DNA from: Bombus terrestris
Lineage: Eukaryota; Arthropoda; Insecta; Hymenoptera; Apidae
DNA length: 64,000 bases
Assembly (NCBI RefSeq): GCF_910591885.1
Contig: NW_025963604.1
Coordinates: 124,001-188,000 of the forward strand
Direction of reading: 5' to 3'
This document shows, one piece after another, positions 1 through 14,400 of the stretch. Position 1 is the first letter of the stretch. Every line of letters begins with the position of its first letter. The position numbers and the translations under genes are program-made. The notes below the pieces were generated by a model. It was given only the letters and a program-made list of their open reading frames with translations, was not told where the DNA came from and did no database searches.

Positions 1-70
1 AACGTGGGACACCGTTGGACACCGTTGGACACCGTTGGACATCGTTGGACACCGTGGGACAACGTGGGAC

Positions 71-580
71 AACGTGGGACAACGTGGGAAACCATGGAAC
101 AACGTGGGACAACGTGGGACACCGTTGGACATCGTTGGACAACGTGGGACAACGTGGGACAACGTGGGACAACGTGGGACAACGTGGGACAACGTGGGAC
201 AACGTGGGACACCGTTGGACACCGTGGGACACCGTTGGACACCGTTGGACATCGTTGGACACCGTGGGACAACGTGGGACAACGTGGGACAACGTGGGAC
301 AACGTGGGACAACGTGGGACAACGTGGGACAACGTGGGACAACGTGGGACAACGTGGGACAACGTGGGACATCGTTTGACAACGTGGGACAACGTGGGAC
401 AACGTGGGACAACGTGGGACACCGTTGGACAACGTGGGACACCGTTGGACATCGTTGGACACCGTGGGACAACGTGGGACAACGTGGGAAAACGTGGGAC
501 AACGTGGGACAACGTGGGACAACGTGGGACAACGTGGGACAACGTGGGACAACGTGGGACAACGTGGGACAACGTGGGAC
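71..580. repeat. 510-bp segment copied 50.3 kb away (to 50411-50920)
   Basis: Units 71-580 match 50411-50920 in order at +50,340: A-H-N, A-A, B-C, A run, B-D-B-B-C-D, ten A, atcgtttgac (371 and 50711), four A, B-A-B-C-D-A, H and an A run. H at 581 stands against A at 50921, and on the left the phase shifts by one B unit. The two ends of the window thus belong to one sub-family. Confidence 0.87.
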
Positions 581-1670
581 AACGTGGGAAAACGTGGGAC
601 AACGTGGGACAACGTGGGACAACGTGGGACAACGTGGGACAACGTGGGACAACGTTGGACACCGTGGGACACCGTTGGACACCGTTGGACATCGTTGGAC
701 ACCGTGGGACAACGTGGGACAACGTGGGAAAACGTGGGACAACGTGGGACAACGTGGGACAACGTGGGACAACGTGGGACAACGTGGGACAACGTGGGAC
801 AACGTGGAACAACGTGGGACAACGTGGGACAACGCGGGACATCGTGGGACAACGTGGGACAACGTGGGACAACGTGGGACAACGTGGGACAACGTGGGAC
901 ACCGTTGGACATCGTTGGACACCGTGGGACAACGTGGGACAACGTGGGACAACGTGGGACACCGTTGGACACCGTTGGACACCGTTGGACACCGTTGGAC
1001 ACCGTTGGACACCGTTGGACATCGTTGGACACCGTGGGACAACGTGGGACAACGTGGGACAACGTGGGAAACCATGGAACAACGTGGGACAACGTGGGAC
1101 ACCGTTGGACATCGTTGGACAACGTGGGACAACGTGGGACAACGTGGGACAACGTGGGACAACGTGGGACAACGTGGGACAACGTGGGACACCGTTGGAC
1201 ACCGTGGGACACCGTTGGACACCGTTGGACATCGTTGGACACCGTGGGACAACGTGGGACAACGTGGGACAACGTGGGACAACGTGGGACAACGTGGGAC
1301 AACGTGGGACAACGTGGGACAACGTGGGACAACGTGGGACAACGTGGGACATCGTGGGACAACGTGGGACAACGTGGGACAACGTGGGACAACGTGGGAC
1401 AACGTGGGACAACGTGGGACAACGTGGGACATCGTGGGACAACGTGGGACAACGTGGGACAACGTGGGACAACGTGGGACATCGTTGGACACCGTTGGAC
1501 ACCGTGGGACAACGTGGGACAACGTGGGACAACGTGGGACAACGTGGGACAACGTGGGACAACGTGGGACAACGTGGGACAACGTGGGACAACGTGGGAC
1601 AACGTGGGACAACGTGGGACAACGTGGGACAACGTGGGACAACGTGGGACATCGTGGGACAACGTGGGAC

Positions 1671-2050
1671 AACGGTGGACACCGTGGGACACCGTTGGAC
1701 ACCGTTGGACATCGTTGGACACCGTGGGACAACGTGGGACAACGTGGGACAACGTGGGACAACGTGGGACAACGTGGGACAACGTGGGACAACGTGGGAC
1801 AACGTGGGACAACGTGGGACATCGTTTGACAACGTGGGACAACGTGGGACAACGTGGGACAACGTGGGACACCGTTGGACAACGTGGGACACCGTTGGAC
1901 ATCGTTGGACACCGTGGGACAACGTGGGACAACGTGGGAAAACGTGGGACAACGTGGGACAACGTGGGACAACGTGGGACAACGTGGGACAACGTGGGAC
2001 AACGTGGGACAACGTGGGACAACGTGGGACAACGTGGGACATCGTTTGAC
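1671..2050. repeat. Paired atcgtttgac block, four copies
   Basis: An F-type unit is followed by atcgtttgac at +150 and again at +370. The copies start at 1671 (aacggtggac; atcgtttgac at 1821 and 2041), 5981 (6131 and 6351), 55601 (55751 is atcgttggac; 55971) and 59601 (59751 and 59971). atcgtttgac is unit C with one further change, g7 to t. I found it 14 times: at or before 6351, and again only from 50711 to 59971. The coordinates are those of the first copy. Confidence 0.88.
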
Positions 2051-4310
2051 AACGTGGGACAACGTGGGACAACGTGGGACAACGTGGGACAACGTGGGAC
2101 AACGTGGGACAACGTGGGACAACGTTGGACACCGTGGGACACCGTTGGACACCGTTGGACATCGTTGGACACCGTGGGACAACGTGGGACAACGTGGGAA
2201 AACGTGGGACAACGTGGGACAACGTGGGACAACGTGGGACAACGTGGGACAACGTGGGACAACGTGGGACAACGTGGGACAACGTGGGACAACGTGGGAC
2301 AACGTGGGACATCGTGGGACAACGTGGGACAACGTGGGACACCGTGGGACAACGTGGGACAACGTGGGACAACGTGGGACACCGTTGGACACCGTTGGAC
2401 ATCGTTGGACATCGTTGGACATCGTGGGACACCGTTGGACATCGCTGGACACCGTTGGACATCGTTGGACACCGTGGGACAACGTGGGACAACGTGGGAC
2501 AACGTGGGACAACGTGGGACAACGTGGGACAACGTGGGACAACGTGGGACAACGTGGGGCAACGTGGGACAACGTGGGACATCGTGGGACAACGTGGGAC
2601 AACGAGGGACAACGTGGGACAACGTGGGACAACGTGGGACACCGTTGGACATCGTTGGACACCGTGGGACAACGTGGGACAACGTGGGACAACGTGGGAC
2701 ACCGTTGGACACCGTTGGACATCGTTGGACATCGTTGGACACCGTGGGACAACGTGGGACAACGTGGGACAACGTGGGACCACGTGGGACAACGTGGGAC
2801 AACGTGGGACAACGTGGGACAACGTGGGACAACGTGGGACACCGTTGGACATCGTTGGACACCGTGGGACAACGTGGGACAACGTGGGACAACGTGGGAC
2901 ATCGTTGGACACCGTGGGACACCGTTGGACACCGTTGGACACCGTTGGACATCGGTGGACATCGTGGGACACCGTTGGACACCGTGGGACAACGTGGGAC
3001 AACGTGGGACAACGTGGGACACCGTTGGACACCGTTGGACATCGTTGGACATCGTTGGACATCGTGGGACACCGTTGGACAACGTGGGACAACGTGGGAC
3101 AACGTGGGACAACGTGGGACAACGTGGGACAACGTGGGACAACGTGGGACAACGTGGGACACCGTTGGACATCGTTGGACACCGTGGGACAACGTGGGAC
3201 AACGTGGGACAACGTGGGACATCGTTGGACACCGTTGGACACCGTTTTACATCGTTGGACACCGTGGGACAACGTGGGACAACGTGGGACAACGTGGGAC
3301 AACGTGGGACAACGTCGGACAACGTGGGACAACGTGGGACAATGTGGGACAACGTGGGACAACGTGGGACAACGTGGGACAACGTGGGACAACGTGGGAC
3401 AACGTGGGACAACGTGGGACATCTTGGGACAACGTGGGACAACGTGGGACAACGTGGGACAACGTGGGACATCGTTGGACACCGTTGGACACCGTGGGAC
3501 AACGTGGGACAACGTGGGACAACGTGGGACAACGTGGGACAACGTGGGACAACGTGGGACAACGTGGGACAACGTGGGACAACGTGGGACAACGTGGGAC
3601 AACGTGGGACAACGTGGGACACCGTTGGACATCGTTGGACAACGTGGGACAACGTGGGACAACGTGGGACAACGTGGGACAACGTGGGACAACGTGGGAC
3701 AACGTTGGACACCGTGGGACACCGTTGGACACCGATGGACAACGTGGCACAACGTGGGACAACGTGGGACAACGTGGGACAACGTGGGAAACCATGGAAC
3801 AACGTGGGACAACGTGGGACACCGTTGGACATCGTTGGACACCGTTGGACATCGTTGGACACCGTGGGACAACGTGGGACAACGTGGGACAACGTGGGAA
3901 ACCATGGAACAACGTGGGACAACGTGGGACACCGTTGGACATCGTTGGACATCGTTGGACACCGTGGGACAACGTGGGACAACGTGGGACAACGTGGGAC
4001 AACGTGGGAAACCATGGAACAACGTGGGACAACGTGGGACAACGTGGGACAACGTGGGACAACGTGGGACAACGTGGGACAACGTGGGACAACGTGGGAC
4101 AACGTGGGACAACGTGGGACAACGTGGGACAACGTGGGACAACGTGGGACAACGTGGGACAACGTGGGACATCGTGGGACAACGTGGGACAACGTGGGAC
4201 AACGTGGGACAACGTGGGACAACGTGGGACAACGTGGGACAACGTGGGACAACGTGGGACACCGTTGGACATCGTTGGACACCGTGGGACAACGTGGGAC
4301 AACGTGGGAC

Positions 4311-7300
4311 AACGTGGGACACCGTTGGACACCGTTGGACACCGTTGGACATCGTTGGACACCGTGGGACAACGTGGGACAACGTGGGACAACGTGGGAA
4401 ACCATGGAACAACGTGGGACAACGTGGGACACCGTTGGACATCGTTGGACAACGTGGGACAACGTGGGACAACGTGGGACAACGTGGGACAACGTGGGAC
4501 AACGTGGGACAACGTGGGACACCGTTGGACACCGTGGGACACCGTTGGACACCGTTGGACATCGTTGGACACCGTGGGACAACGTGGGACAACGTGGGAC
4601 AACGTGGGACAACGTGGGACAACGTGGGACAACGTGGGACAACGTGGGACAACGTGGGACAACGTGGGACAACGTGGGACATCGTTTGACAACGTGGGAC
4701 AACGTGGGACAACGTGGGACACCGTTGGACAACGTGGGACACCGTTGGACATCGTTGGACACCGTGGGACAACGTGGGACAACGTGGGAAAACGTGGGAC
4801 AACGTGGGACAACGTGGGACAACGTGGGACAACGTGGGACAACGTGGGACAACGTGGGACAACGTGGGACAACGTGGGACAACGTGGGAAAACGTGGGAC
4901 AACGTGGGACAACGTGGGACAACGTGGGACAACGTGGGACAACGTGGGACAACGTTGGACACCGTGGGACACCGTTGGACACCGTTGGACATCGTTGGAC
5001 ACCGTGGGACAACGTGGGACAACGTGGGAAAACGTGGGACAACGTGGGACAACGTGGGACAACGTGGGACAACGTGGGACAACGTGGGACAACGTGGGAC
5101 AACGTGGAACAACGTGGGACAACGTGGGACAACGCGGGACATCGTGGGACAACGTGGGACAACGTGGGACAACGTGGGACAACGTGGGACAACGTGGGAC
5201 ACCGTTGGACATCGTTGGACACCGTGGGACAACGTGGGACAACGTGGGACAACGTGGGACACCGTTGGACACCGTTGGACACCGTTGGACACCGTTGGAC
5301 ACCGTTGGACACCGTTGGACATCGTTGGACACCGTGGGACAACGTGGGACAACGTGGGACAACGTGGGAAACCATGGAACAACGTGGGACAACGTGGGAC
5401 ACCGTTGGACATCGTTGGACAACGTGGGACAACGTGGGACAACGTGGGACAACGTGGGACAACGTGGGACAACGTGGGACAACGTGGGACACCGTTGGAC
5501 ACCGTGGGACACCGTTGGACACCGTTGGACATCGTTGGACACCGTGGGACAACGTGGGACAACGTGGGACAACGTGGGACAACGTGGGACAACGTGGGAC
5601 AACGTGGGACAACGTGGGACAACGTGGGACAACGTGGGACAACGTGGGACATCGTGGGACAACGTGGGACAACGTGGGACAACGTGGGACAACGTGGGAC
5701 AACGTGGGACAACGTGGGACAACGTGGGACATCGTGGGACAACGTGGGACAACGTGGGACAACGTGGGACAACGTGGGACATCGTTGGACACCGTTGGAC
5801 ACCGTGGGACAACGTGGGACAACGTGGGACAACGTGGGACAACGTGGGACAACGTGGGACAACGTGGGACAACGTGGGACAACGTGGGACAACGTGGGAC
5901 AACGTGGGACAACGTGGGACAACGTGGGACAACGTGGGACAACGTGGGAGAACGTGGGACATCGTGGGACAACGTGGGACAACGTTGGACACCGTGGGAC
6001 ACCGTTGGACACCGTTGGACATCGTTGGACACCGTGGGACAACGTGGGACAACGTGGGACAACGTGGGACAACGTGGGACAACGTGGGACAACGTGGGAC
6101 AACGTGGGACAACGTGGGACAACGTGGGACATCGTTTGACAACGTGGGACAACGTGGGACAACGTGGGACAACGTGGGACACCGTTGGACAACGTGGGAC
6201 ACCGTTGGACATCGTTGGACACCGTGGGACAACGTGGGACAACGTGGGACAACGTGGGACAACGTGGGACAACGTGGGACAACGTGGGACAACGTGGGAC
6301 AACGTGGGACAACGTGGGACAACGTGGGACAACGTGGGACAACGTGGGACATCGTTTGACAACGTGGGACAACGTGGGACAACGTGGGACAACGTGGGAC
6401 AACGTGGGACAACGTGGGACAACGTGGGACAACGTTGGACACCGTGGGACACCGTTGGACACCGTTGGACATCGTTGGACACCGTGGGACAACGTGGGAC
6501 AACGTGGGAAAACGTGGGACAACGTGGGACAACGTGGGACAACGTGGGACAACGTGGGACAACGTGGGACAACGTGGGACAACGTGGGACAACGTGGGAC
6601 AACGTGGGACAACGTGGGACATCGTGGGACAACGTGGGACAACGTGGGACACCGTGGGACAACGTGGGACAACGTGGGACAACGTGGGACACCGTTGGAC
6701 ACCGTTGGACATCGTTGGACATCGTTGGACATCGTGGGACACCGTTGGACATCGCTGGACACCGTTGGACATCGTTGGACACCGTGGGACAACGTGGGAC
6801 AACGTGGGACAACGTGGGACAACGTGGGACAACGTGGGACAACGTGGGACAACGTGGGACAACGTGGGGCAACGTGGGACAACGTGGGACATCGTGGGAC
6901 AACGTGGGACAACGAGGGACAACGTGGGACAACGTGGGACAACGTGGGACACCGTTGGACATCGTTGGACACCGTGGGACAACGTGGGACAACGTGGGAC
7001 AACGTGGGACACCGTTGGACACCGTTGGACATCGTTGGACATCGTTGGACACCGTGGGACAACGTGGGACAACGTGGGACAACGTGGGACCACGTGGGAC
7101 AACGTGGGACAACGTGGGACAACGTGGGACAACGTGGGACAACGTGGGACACCGTTGGACATCGTTGGACACCGTGGGACAACGTGGGACAACGTGGGAC
7201 AACGTGGGACATCGTTGGACACCGTGGGACACCGTTGGACACCGTTGGACACCGTTGGACATCGGTGGACATCGTGGGACACCGTTGGACACCGTGGGAC

Positions 7301-8150
7301 AACGTGGGACAACGTGGGACAACGTGGGACACCGTTGGACACCGTTGGACATCGTTGGACATCGTTGGACATCGTGGGACACCGTTGGACAACGTGGGAC
7401 AACGTGGGACAACGTGGGACAACGTGGGACAACGTGGGACAACGTGGGACAACGTGGGACAACGTGGGACACCGTTGGACATCGTTGGACACCGTGGGAC
7501 AACGTGGGACAACGTGGGACAACGTGGGACATCGTTGGACACCGTTGGACACCGTTTTACATCGTTGGACACCGTGGGACAACGTGGGACAACGTGGGAC
7601 AACGTGGGACAACGTGGGACAACGTCGGACAACGTGGGACAACGTGGGACAATGTGGGACAACGTGGGACAACGTGGGACAACGTGGGACAACGTGGGAC
7701 AACGTGGGACAACGTGGGACAACGTGGGACATCTTGGGACAACGTGGGACAACGTGGGACAACGTGGGACAACGTGGGACATCGTTGGACACCGTTGGAC
7801 ACCGTGGGACAACGTGGGACAACGTGGGACAACGTGGGACAACGTGGGACAACGTGGGACAACGTGGGACAACGTGGGACAACGTGGGACAACGTGGGAC
7901 AACGTGGGACAACGTGGGACAACGTGGGACACCGTTGGACATCGTTGGACAACGTGGGACAACGTGGGACAACGTGGGACAACGTGGGACAACGTGGGAC
8001 AACGTGGGACAACGTTGGACACCGTGGGACACCGTTGGACACCGATGGACAACGTGGCACAACGTGGGACAACGTGGGACAACGTGGGACAACGTGGGAA
8101 ACCATGGAACAACGTGGGACAACGTGGGACACCGTTGGACATCGTTGGAC
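4311..8150. repeat. 4,310-bp higher-order repeat, copy 2 (partial)
   Basis: This is the second copy of the repeat at 1-4310. Its landmarks are atcgtttgac at 4681, 6131 and 6351, cacgtgggac at 7091, atcggtggac at 7261, accgttttac at 7551, aacgtcggac at 7621 and accgatggac at 8041. It differs from copy 1 by point changes (aacggtggac at 1671 is aacgttggac at 5981; the unit at 5941 is aacgtgggag) and by single-unit length changes in A runs. The match stops near 8150, where an H-A-A-B-L-B-C-D string follows instead of the copy 1 tail. Confidence 0.92.
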
Positions 8151-9330
8151 ATCGTTGGACACCGTGGGACAACGTGGGACAACGTGGGAAAACGTGGGAC
8201 AACGTGGGACACCGTTGGACATCGCTGGACACCGTTGGACATCGTTGGACACCGTGGGACAACGTGGGACAACGTGGGACAACGTGGGACAACGTGGGAC
8301 AACGTGGGACAACGTGGGACAACGTGGGACAACGTGGGACAACGTGGGACAACGTGGGACAACGTGGGACATCGTGGGACAACGTGGGACAACGTGGGAC
8401 AACGTGGGACAACGTGGGACACCGTGGGACAACGTGGGACAACGTGGGACAACGTGGGACAACGTGGGACAACGTGGGACAACGTGGGACAACGTGGGAC
8501 AACGTGGGACAACGTGGGACAACGTGGGACAACGTGGGACAACGTGGGACACCGTTGGACATCGTTGGACAACGTGGGACAACGTGGGACAACGTGGGAC
8601 AACGTGGGACAACGTGGGACAACGTGGGACAACGTTGGACACCGTGGGACACCGTTGGACACCGTTGGACAACGTGGGACAACGTGGGACAACGTGGGAC
8701 AACGTGGGACAACGTGGGAAACCATGGAACAACGTGGGACAACGTGGGACACCGTTGGACATCGTTGGACATCGTTGGACACCGTGGGACAACGTGGGAC
8801 AACGTGGGAAAACGTGGGACAACGTGGGACACCGTTGGACATCGCTGGACACCGTTGGACATCGTTGGACACCGTGGGACAACGTGGGACAACGTGGGAC
8901 AACGTGGGACAACGTGGGACAACGTGGGACAACGTGGGACAACGTGGGACAACGTGGGACATCGTGGGACAACGTGGGACAACGTGGGACAACGTGGGAC
9001 AACGTGGGACATCGTTGGACACCGTTGGACACCGTGGGACAACGTGGGACAACGTGGGACAACGTGGGACAACGTGGGACAACGTGGGACACCGTTGGAC
9101 ATCGTTGGACACCGTGGGACAACGTGGGACAACGTGGGACAACGTGGGACACCGTTGGACACCGTTGGACACCGTTGGACACCGTTGGACATCGTTGGAC
9201 ACCGTGGGACAACGTGGGACAACGTGGGACAACGTGGGAAACCATGGAACAACGTGGGACAACGTGGGACACCGTTGGACATCGTTGGACAACGTGGGAC
9301 AACGTGGGACAACGTGGGACACCGTTGGAC
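7171..9330. repeat. 2.15-kb higher-order repeat, copy 1
   Basis: Units from 7171 onward match those from 9331. The offset is 2,160 bp at first (atcggtggac 7261 and 9421; accgttttac 7551 and 9711; aacgtcggac 7621 and 9781) and 2,150 bp after one A unit was lost (aacgtggcac 8051 and 10201; N 8101 and 10251; L 8841 and 10991). It overlaps the end of the 4,310-bp copy 2, so it arose by duplicating DNA that spans that copy's edge. Confidence 0.9.
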
Positions 9331-11490
9331 ACCGTGGGACAACGTGGGACAACGTGGGACAACGTGGGACATCGTTGGACACCGTGGGACACCGTTGGAC
9401 ACCGTTGGACACCGTTGGACATCGGTGGACATCGTGGGACACCGTTGGACACCGTGGGACAACGTGGGACAACGTGGGACAACGTGGGACACCGTTGGAC
9501 ACCGTTGGACATCGTTGGACATCGTTGGACATCGTGGGACACCGTTGGACAACGTGGGACAACGTGGGACAACGTGGGACAACGTGGGACAACGTGGGAC
9601 AACGTGGGACAACGTGGGACAACGTGGGACACCGTTGGACATCGTTGGACACCGTGGGACAACGTGGGACAACGTGGGACAACGTGGGACATCGTTGGAC
9701 ACCGTTGGACACCGTTTTACATCGTTGGACACCGTGGGACAACGTGGGACAACGTGGGACAACGTGGGACAACGTGGGACAACGTCGGACAACGTGGGAC
9801 AACGTGGGACAATGTGGGACAACGTGGGACAACGTGGGACAACGTGGGACAACGTGGGACAACGTGGGACAACGTGGGACAACGTGGGACATCTTGGGAC
9901 AACGTGGGACAACGTGGGACAACGTGGGACAACGTGGGACATCGTTGGACACCGTTGGACACCGTGGGACAACGTGGGACAACGTGGGACAACGTGGGAC
10001 AACGTGGGACAACGTGGGACAACGTGGGACAACGTGGGACAACGTGGGACAACGTGGGACAACGTGGGACAACGTGGGACACCGTTGGACATCGTTGGAC
10101 AACGTGGGACAACGTGGGACAACGTGGGACAACGTGGGACAACGTGGGACAACGTGGGACAACGTTGGACACCGTGGGACACCGTTGGACACCGTTGGAC
10201 AACGTGGCACAACGTGGGACAACGTGGGACAACGTGGGACAACGTGGGAAACCATGGAACAACGTGGGACAACGTGGGACACCGTTGGACATCGTTGGAC
10301 ATCGTTGGACACCGTGGGACAACGTGGGACAACGTGGGAAAACGTGGGACAACGTGGGACACCGTTGGACATCGCTCGACACCGTTGGACATCGTTGGAC
10401 ACCGTCGGACAACGTGGGACAACGTGGGACAACGTGGGACAACGTGGGACAACGTGGGACAACGTGGGACAACGTGGGACAACGTGGGACAACGTGGGAC
10501 AACGTGGGACAACGTGGGACATCGTGGGACAACGTGGGACAACGTGGGACAACGTGGGACAACGTGGGACACCGTGGGACAACGTGGGACAACGTGGGAC
10601 AACGTGGGACAACGTGGGACAACGTGGGACAACGTGGGACAACGTGGGACAACGTGGGACAACGTGGGACAACGTGGGACAACGTGGGACAACGTGGGAC
10701 ACCGTTGGACATCGTTGGACAACGTGGGACAACGTGGGACAACGTGGGACAACGTGGGACAACGTGGGACAACGTGGGACAACGTTGGACACCGTGGGAC
10801 ACTGTTGGACACCGTTGGACAACGTGGGACAACGTGGGACAACGTGGGACAACGTGGGACAACGTGGGAAACCATGGAACAACGTGGGACAACGTGGGAC
10901 ACCGTTGGACATCGTTGGACATCGTTGGACACCGTGGGACAACGTGGGACAACGTGGGAAAACGTGGGACAACGTGGGACACCGTTGGACATCGCTGGAC
11001 ACCGTTGGACATCGTTGGACACCGTGGGACAACGTGGGACAACGTGGGACAACGTGGGACAACGTGGGACAACGTGGGACAACGTGGGACAACGTGGGAC
11101 AACGTGGGACATCGTGGGACAACGTGGGACAACGTGGGACAACGTGGGACAACGTGGGACATCGTTGGACACCGTTGGACACCGTGGGACAACGTGGGAC
11201 AACGTGGGACAACGTGGGACAACGTGGGACAACGTGGGACACCGTTGGACATCGTTGGACACCGTGGGACAACGTGGGACAACGTGGGACAACGTGGGAC
11301 ACCGTTGGACACCGTTGGACACCGTTGGACACCGTTGGACATCGTTGGACACCGTGGGACAACGTGGGACAACGTGGGACAACGTGGGAAACCGTGGAAC
11401 AACGTGGGACAACGTGGGACACCGTTGGACATCGTTGGACAACGTGGGACAACGTGGGACAACGTGGGACACCGTTGGACACCGTGGGAC
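9331..11490. repeat. 2.15-kb higher-order repeat, copy 2
   Basis: This is the direct tandem copy of 7171-9330. Private changes include atcgctcgac at 10371 (atcgctggac at 8221), actgttggac at 10801 and accgtggaac at 11391, where every comparable unit is accatggaac. The match to copy 1 ends at 11490, where B replaces the A seen at 9341. Confidence 0.9.
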
Positions 11491-14400
11491 ACCGTTGGAC
11501 ACCGTTGGACATCGTTGGACACCGTGGGACAACGTGGGACAACGTGGGACAACGTGGGACAACGTGGGACAACGTGGGACAACGTGGGACAACGTGGGAC
11601 AACGTGGGACAACGTGGGACAACGTGGGACAACGTGGGACATCGTGGGACAACGTGGGACAACGTGGGACAACGTGGGACAACGTGGGACACCGTTGGAC
11701 AACGTGGGACACCGTTGGACATCGTTGGACACCGTGGGACAACGTGGGACAACGTGGGACCACGTGGGACAACGTGGGACAACGTGGGACATCGTGGGAC
11801 AACGTGGGACAACGTGGGACAACGTGGGGCAACGTGGGACAACGTGGGACACCGTTGGACATCGTTGGACAACATGGGACAACGTGGGACAACGTGGGAC
11901 AACGTGGGACAACGTGGGACAACGTGGGACACCGTTGGACACCGTGGGACACCGTTGGACACCGTTGGACATCGTTGGACACCGTGGGACAACGTGGGAC
12001 AACGTGGGACAACGTGGGACAACGTGGGACAACGTGGGACAACTTGGGACAACGTGGGACAACGTGGGACAACGTGGGACATCGTGGGACAACGTGGGAC
12101 AACGTGGGACAACGTGGGACAACGTGGGACACCGTTGGACAACGTGGGACACCGTTGGACATCGTTGGACACCGTGGGACAACGCGGGACAACGTGGGAC
12201 AACGTGGGACACCGTTGGACACCGTTGGACATCGTTGGACATCGTTGGACATCGTGGGACACCGTTGGACATCGTTGGACATCGTTGGACACCGTGGGAC
12301 AACGTGGGACAACGTGGGACAACGTGGGACAACGTGGGACAACGTGGGACAACGTGGGACAACGTGGGACAACGTGGGACAACGTGGGACAACGTGGGAC
12401 AACGTGGGACAACGTGGGACAACGTGGGACACCGTTGGACATCGTTGGACAACGTGGGACAACGTGGGACAACGTGGGACAACGTGGGACAACGTGGGAC
12501 AACGTGGGACACCGTTGGACACCGTGGGACACCGTTGGACACCGTTGGACATCGTTGGACACCGTGGGACAACGTGGGACAACGTGGGACAACGTGGGAC
12601 AACGTGGGACAACGTGGGACAACGTGGGACAACGTGGGACAACGTGGGACATCGTGGGACAACGTGGGACAACGTGGGACAACGTGGGACAACGTGGGAC
12701 AACGTGGGACACCGTTGGACAACGTGGGACACCGTTGGACATCGTTGGACACCGTGGGACAACGTGGGACAACGTGGGACAACGTGGGACAACGTGGGAC
12801 ACCGTTGGACACCGTTGGACATCGTTGGACATCGTTGGACACCGTGGGACAACGTGGGACAACGTGGGACAACGTGGGACAACGTGGGACAACGTGGGAC
12901 AACGTGGGACAACGTGGGACAACGTGGGACAACGTGGGACAACGTGGGACACCGTTGGACATCGTTGGACACCGTGGGACAACGTGGGACAACGTGGGAC
13001 AACGTGGGACATCGTTGGACACCGTTGGACACCGTTGGACACCGTTGGACATCGGGGGACATCGTGGGACACCGTTGGACACCGTGGGACAACGTGGGAC
13101 AACGTGGGACAACGTGGGACACCGTTGGACACCGTTGGACATCGTTGGACATCGTTGGACATCGTGGGACACCGTTGGACAACGTGGGACAACGTGGGAC
13201 AACGTGGGACACCGTGGGACACCGTTGGACACCGTTGGACATCGTTGGACACCGTGGGACAACGTGGGACAACGTGGGACACCGTTGGACACCGTGGGAC
13301 AACGTGGGACAACGTGGGACAACGTGGGACAACGTGGGACAACGTGGGACAACGTAGGACAACGTGGGACAACGTGGGACAACGTTGGACACCGTTGGAC
13401 ACCGTTGGACATCGTTGGACATCGTTGGACATCGTGGGACACCGTTGGACAACGTGGGACAACGTGGGACAACGTGGGACACCGTGGGACACCGTTGGAC
13501 ACCGTTGGACATCGTTGGACACCGTGGGACAACGTGGGACAACGTGGGACACCGTTGGACACCGTGGGACAACGTGGGACAACGTGGGACAACGTGGGAC
13601 AACGTGGGACAACGTGGGACAACGTAGGACAACGTGGGACAACGTGGGACACCGTTGGACATCGTTGGACAACGTGGGACATCGTGGGACAACGTGGGAC
13701 AACGTGGGACAACGTGGGACATCGTGGGACACCGTTGGACACCGTGGGACACCGTTGGACACCGTTGGACACCGTGGGACACCGTTGGACACCGTTGGAC
13801 ATCGTTGGACACCGTGGGACAACGTGGGACAACGTGGGACAACGTGGGACAACGTGGGACAACGTCGGACAACGTGGGACAACGTGGGACAACGTGGGAC
13901 AACGTGGGACAACGTGGGACACCGTTGGACAACGTGGGACAACGTGGGACAACGTGGGACAACGTGGGACAACGTGGGACAACGTGGGACAACGTGGGAC
14001 AACGTGGGACAACGTGGGACAACGTGGGACAACGTGGGACAACGTGGGACATCGTGGGACAACGTGGGACAACGTGGGACAACGTGGGACAACGTGGGAC
14101 ACCGTTGGACACCGTTGGACACCGTTGGACACCGTTGGACATCGTTGGACACCGTGGGACAACGTGGGACAACGTGGGAAACCATGGAACAACGTGGGAC
14201 AACGTGGGACACCGTTGGACATCGTTGGACATCGTTGGACACCGTGGGACAACGTGGGACAACGTGGGAAAACGTGGGACAACGTGGGAAAACGTGGGAC
14301 AACGTGGGACACCGTTGGACATCGCTGGACACCGTTGGACATCGTTGGACACCGTGGGACAACGTGGGACAACGTGGGACAACGTGGGACAACGTGGGAC

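Larger units (their letters stand above)
1..4310. repeat. 4,310-bp higher-order repeat, copy 1
   Basis: Rare units in this copy recur 4,310 bp later: atcgtttgac at 371, 1821 and 2041; aacgtggggc at 2551; aacgagggac at 2601; cacgtgggac at 2781; atcggtggac at 2951; accgttttac at 3241; aacgtcggac at 3311; aatgtgggac at 3341; atcttgggac at 3421; accgatggac at 3731; aacgtggcac at 3741. The pair aacgtggaac (801) and aacgcgggac (831) recurs at 4,300 instead, because four A units follow 371 but only three follow 4681. The match ends near 3840, so 3841-4310 is private to this copy. Whether more copies lie to the left cannot be seen. Confidence 0.92.

Noticed and set aside
3241..3250. accgttttac as a polymerase III terminator or a transposon scar
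   Set aside because: The T run is only four long and occurs inside a normal unit with no RNA gene or target-site duplication nearby. It is a two-base change copied five times.
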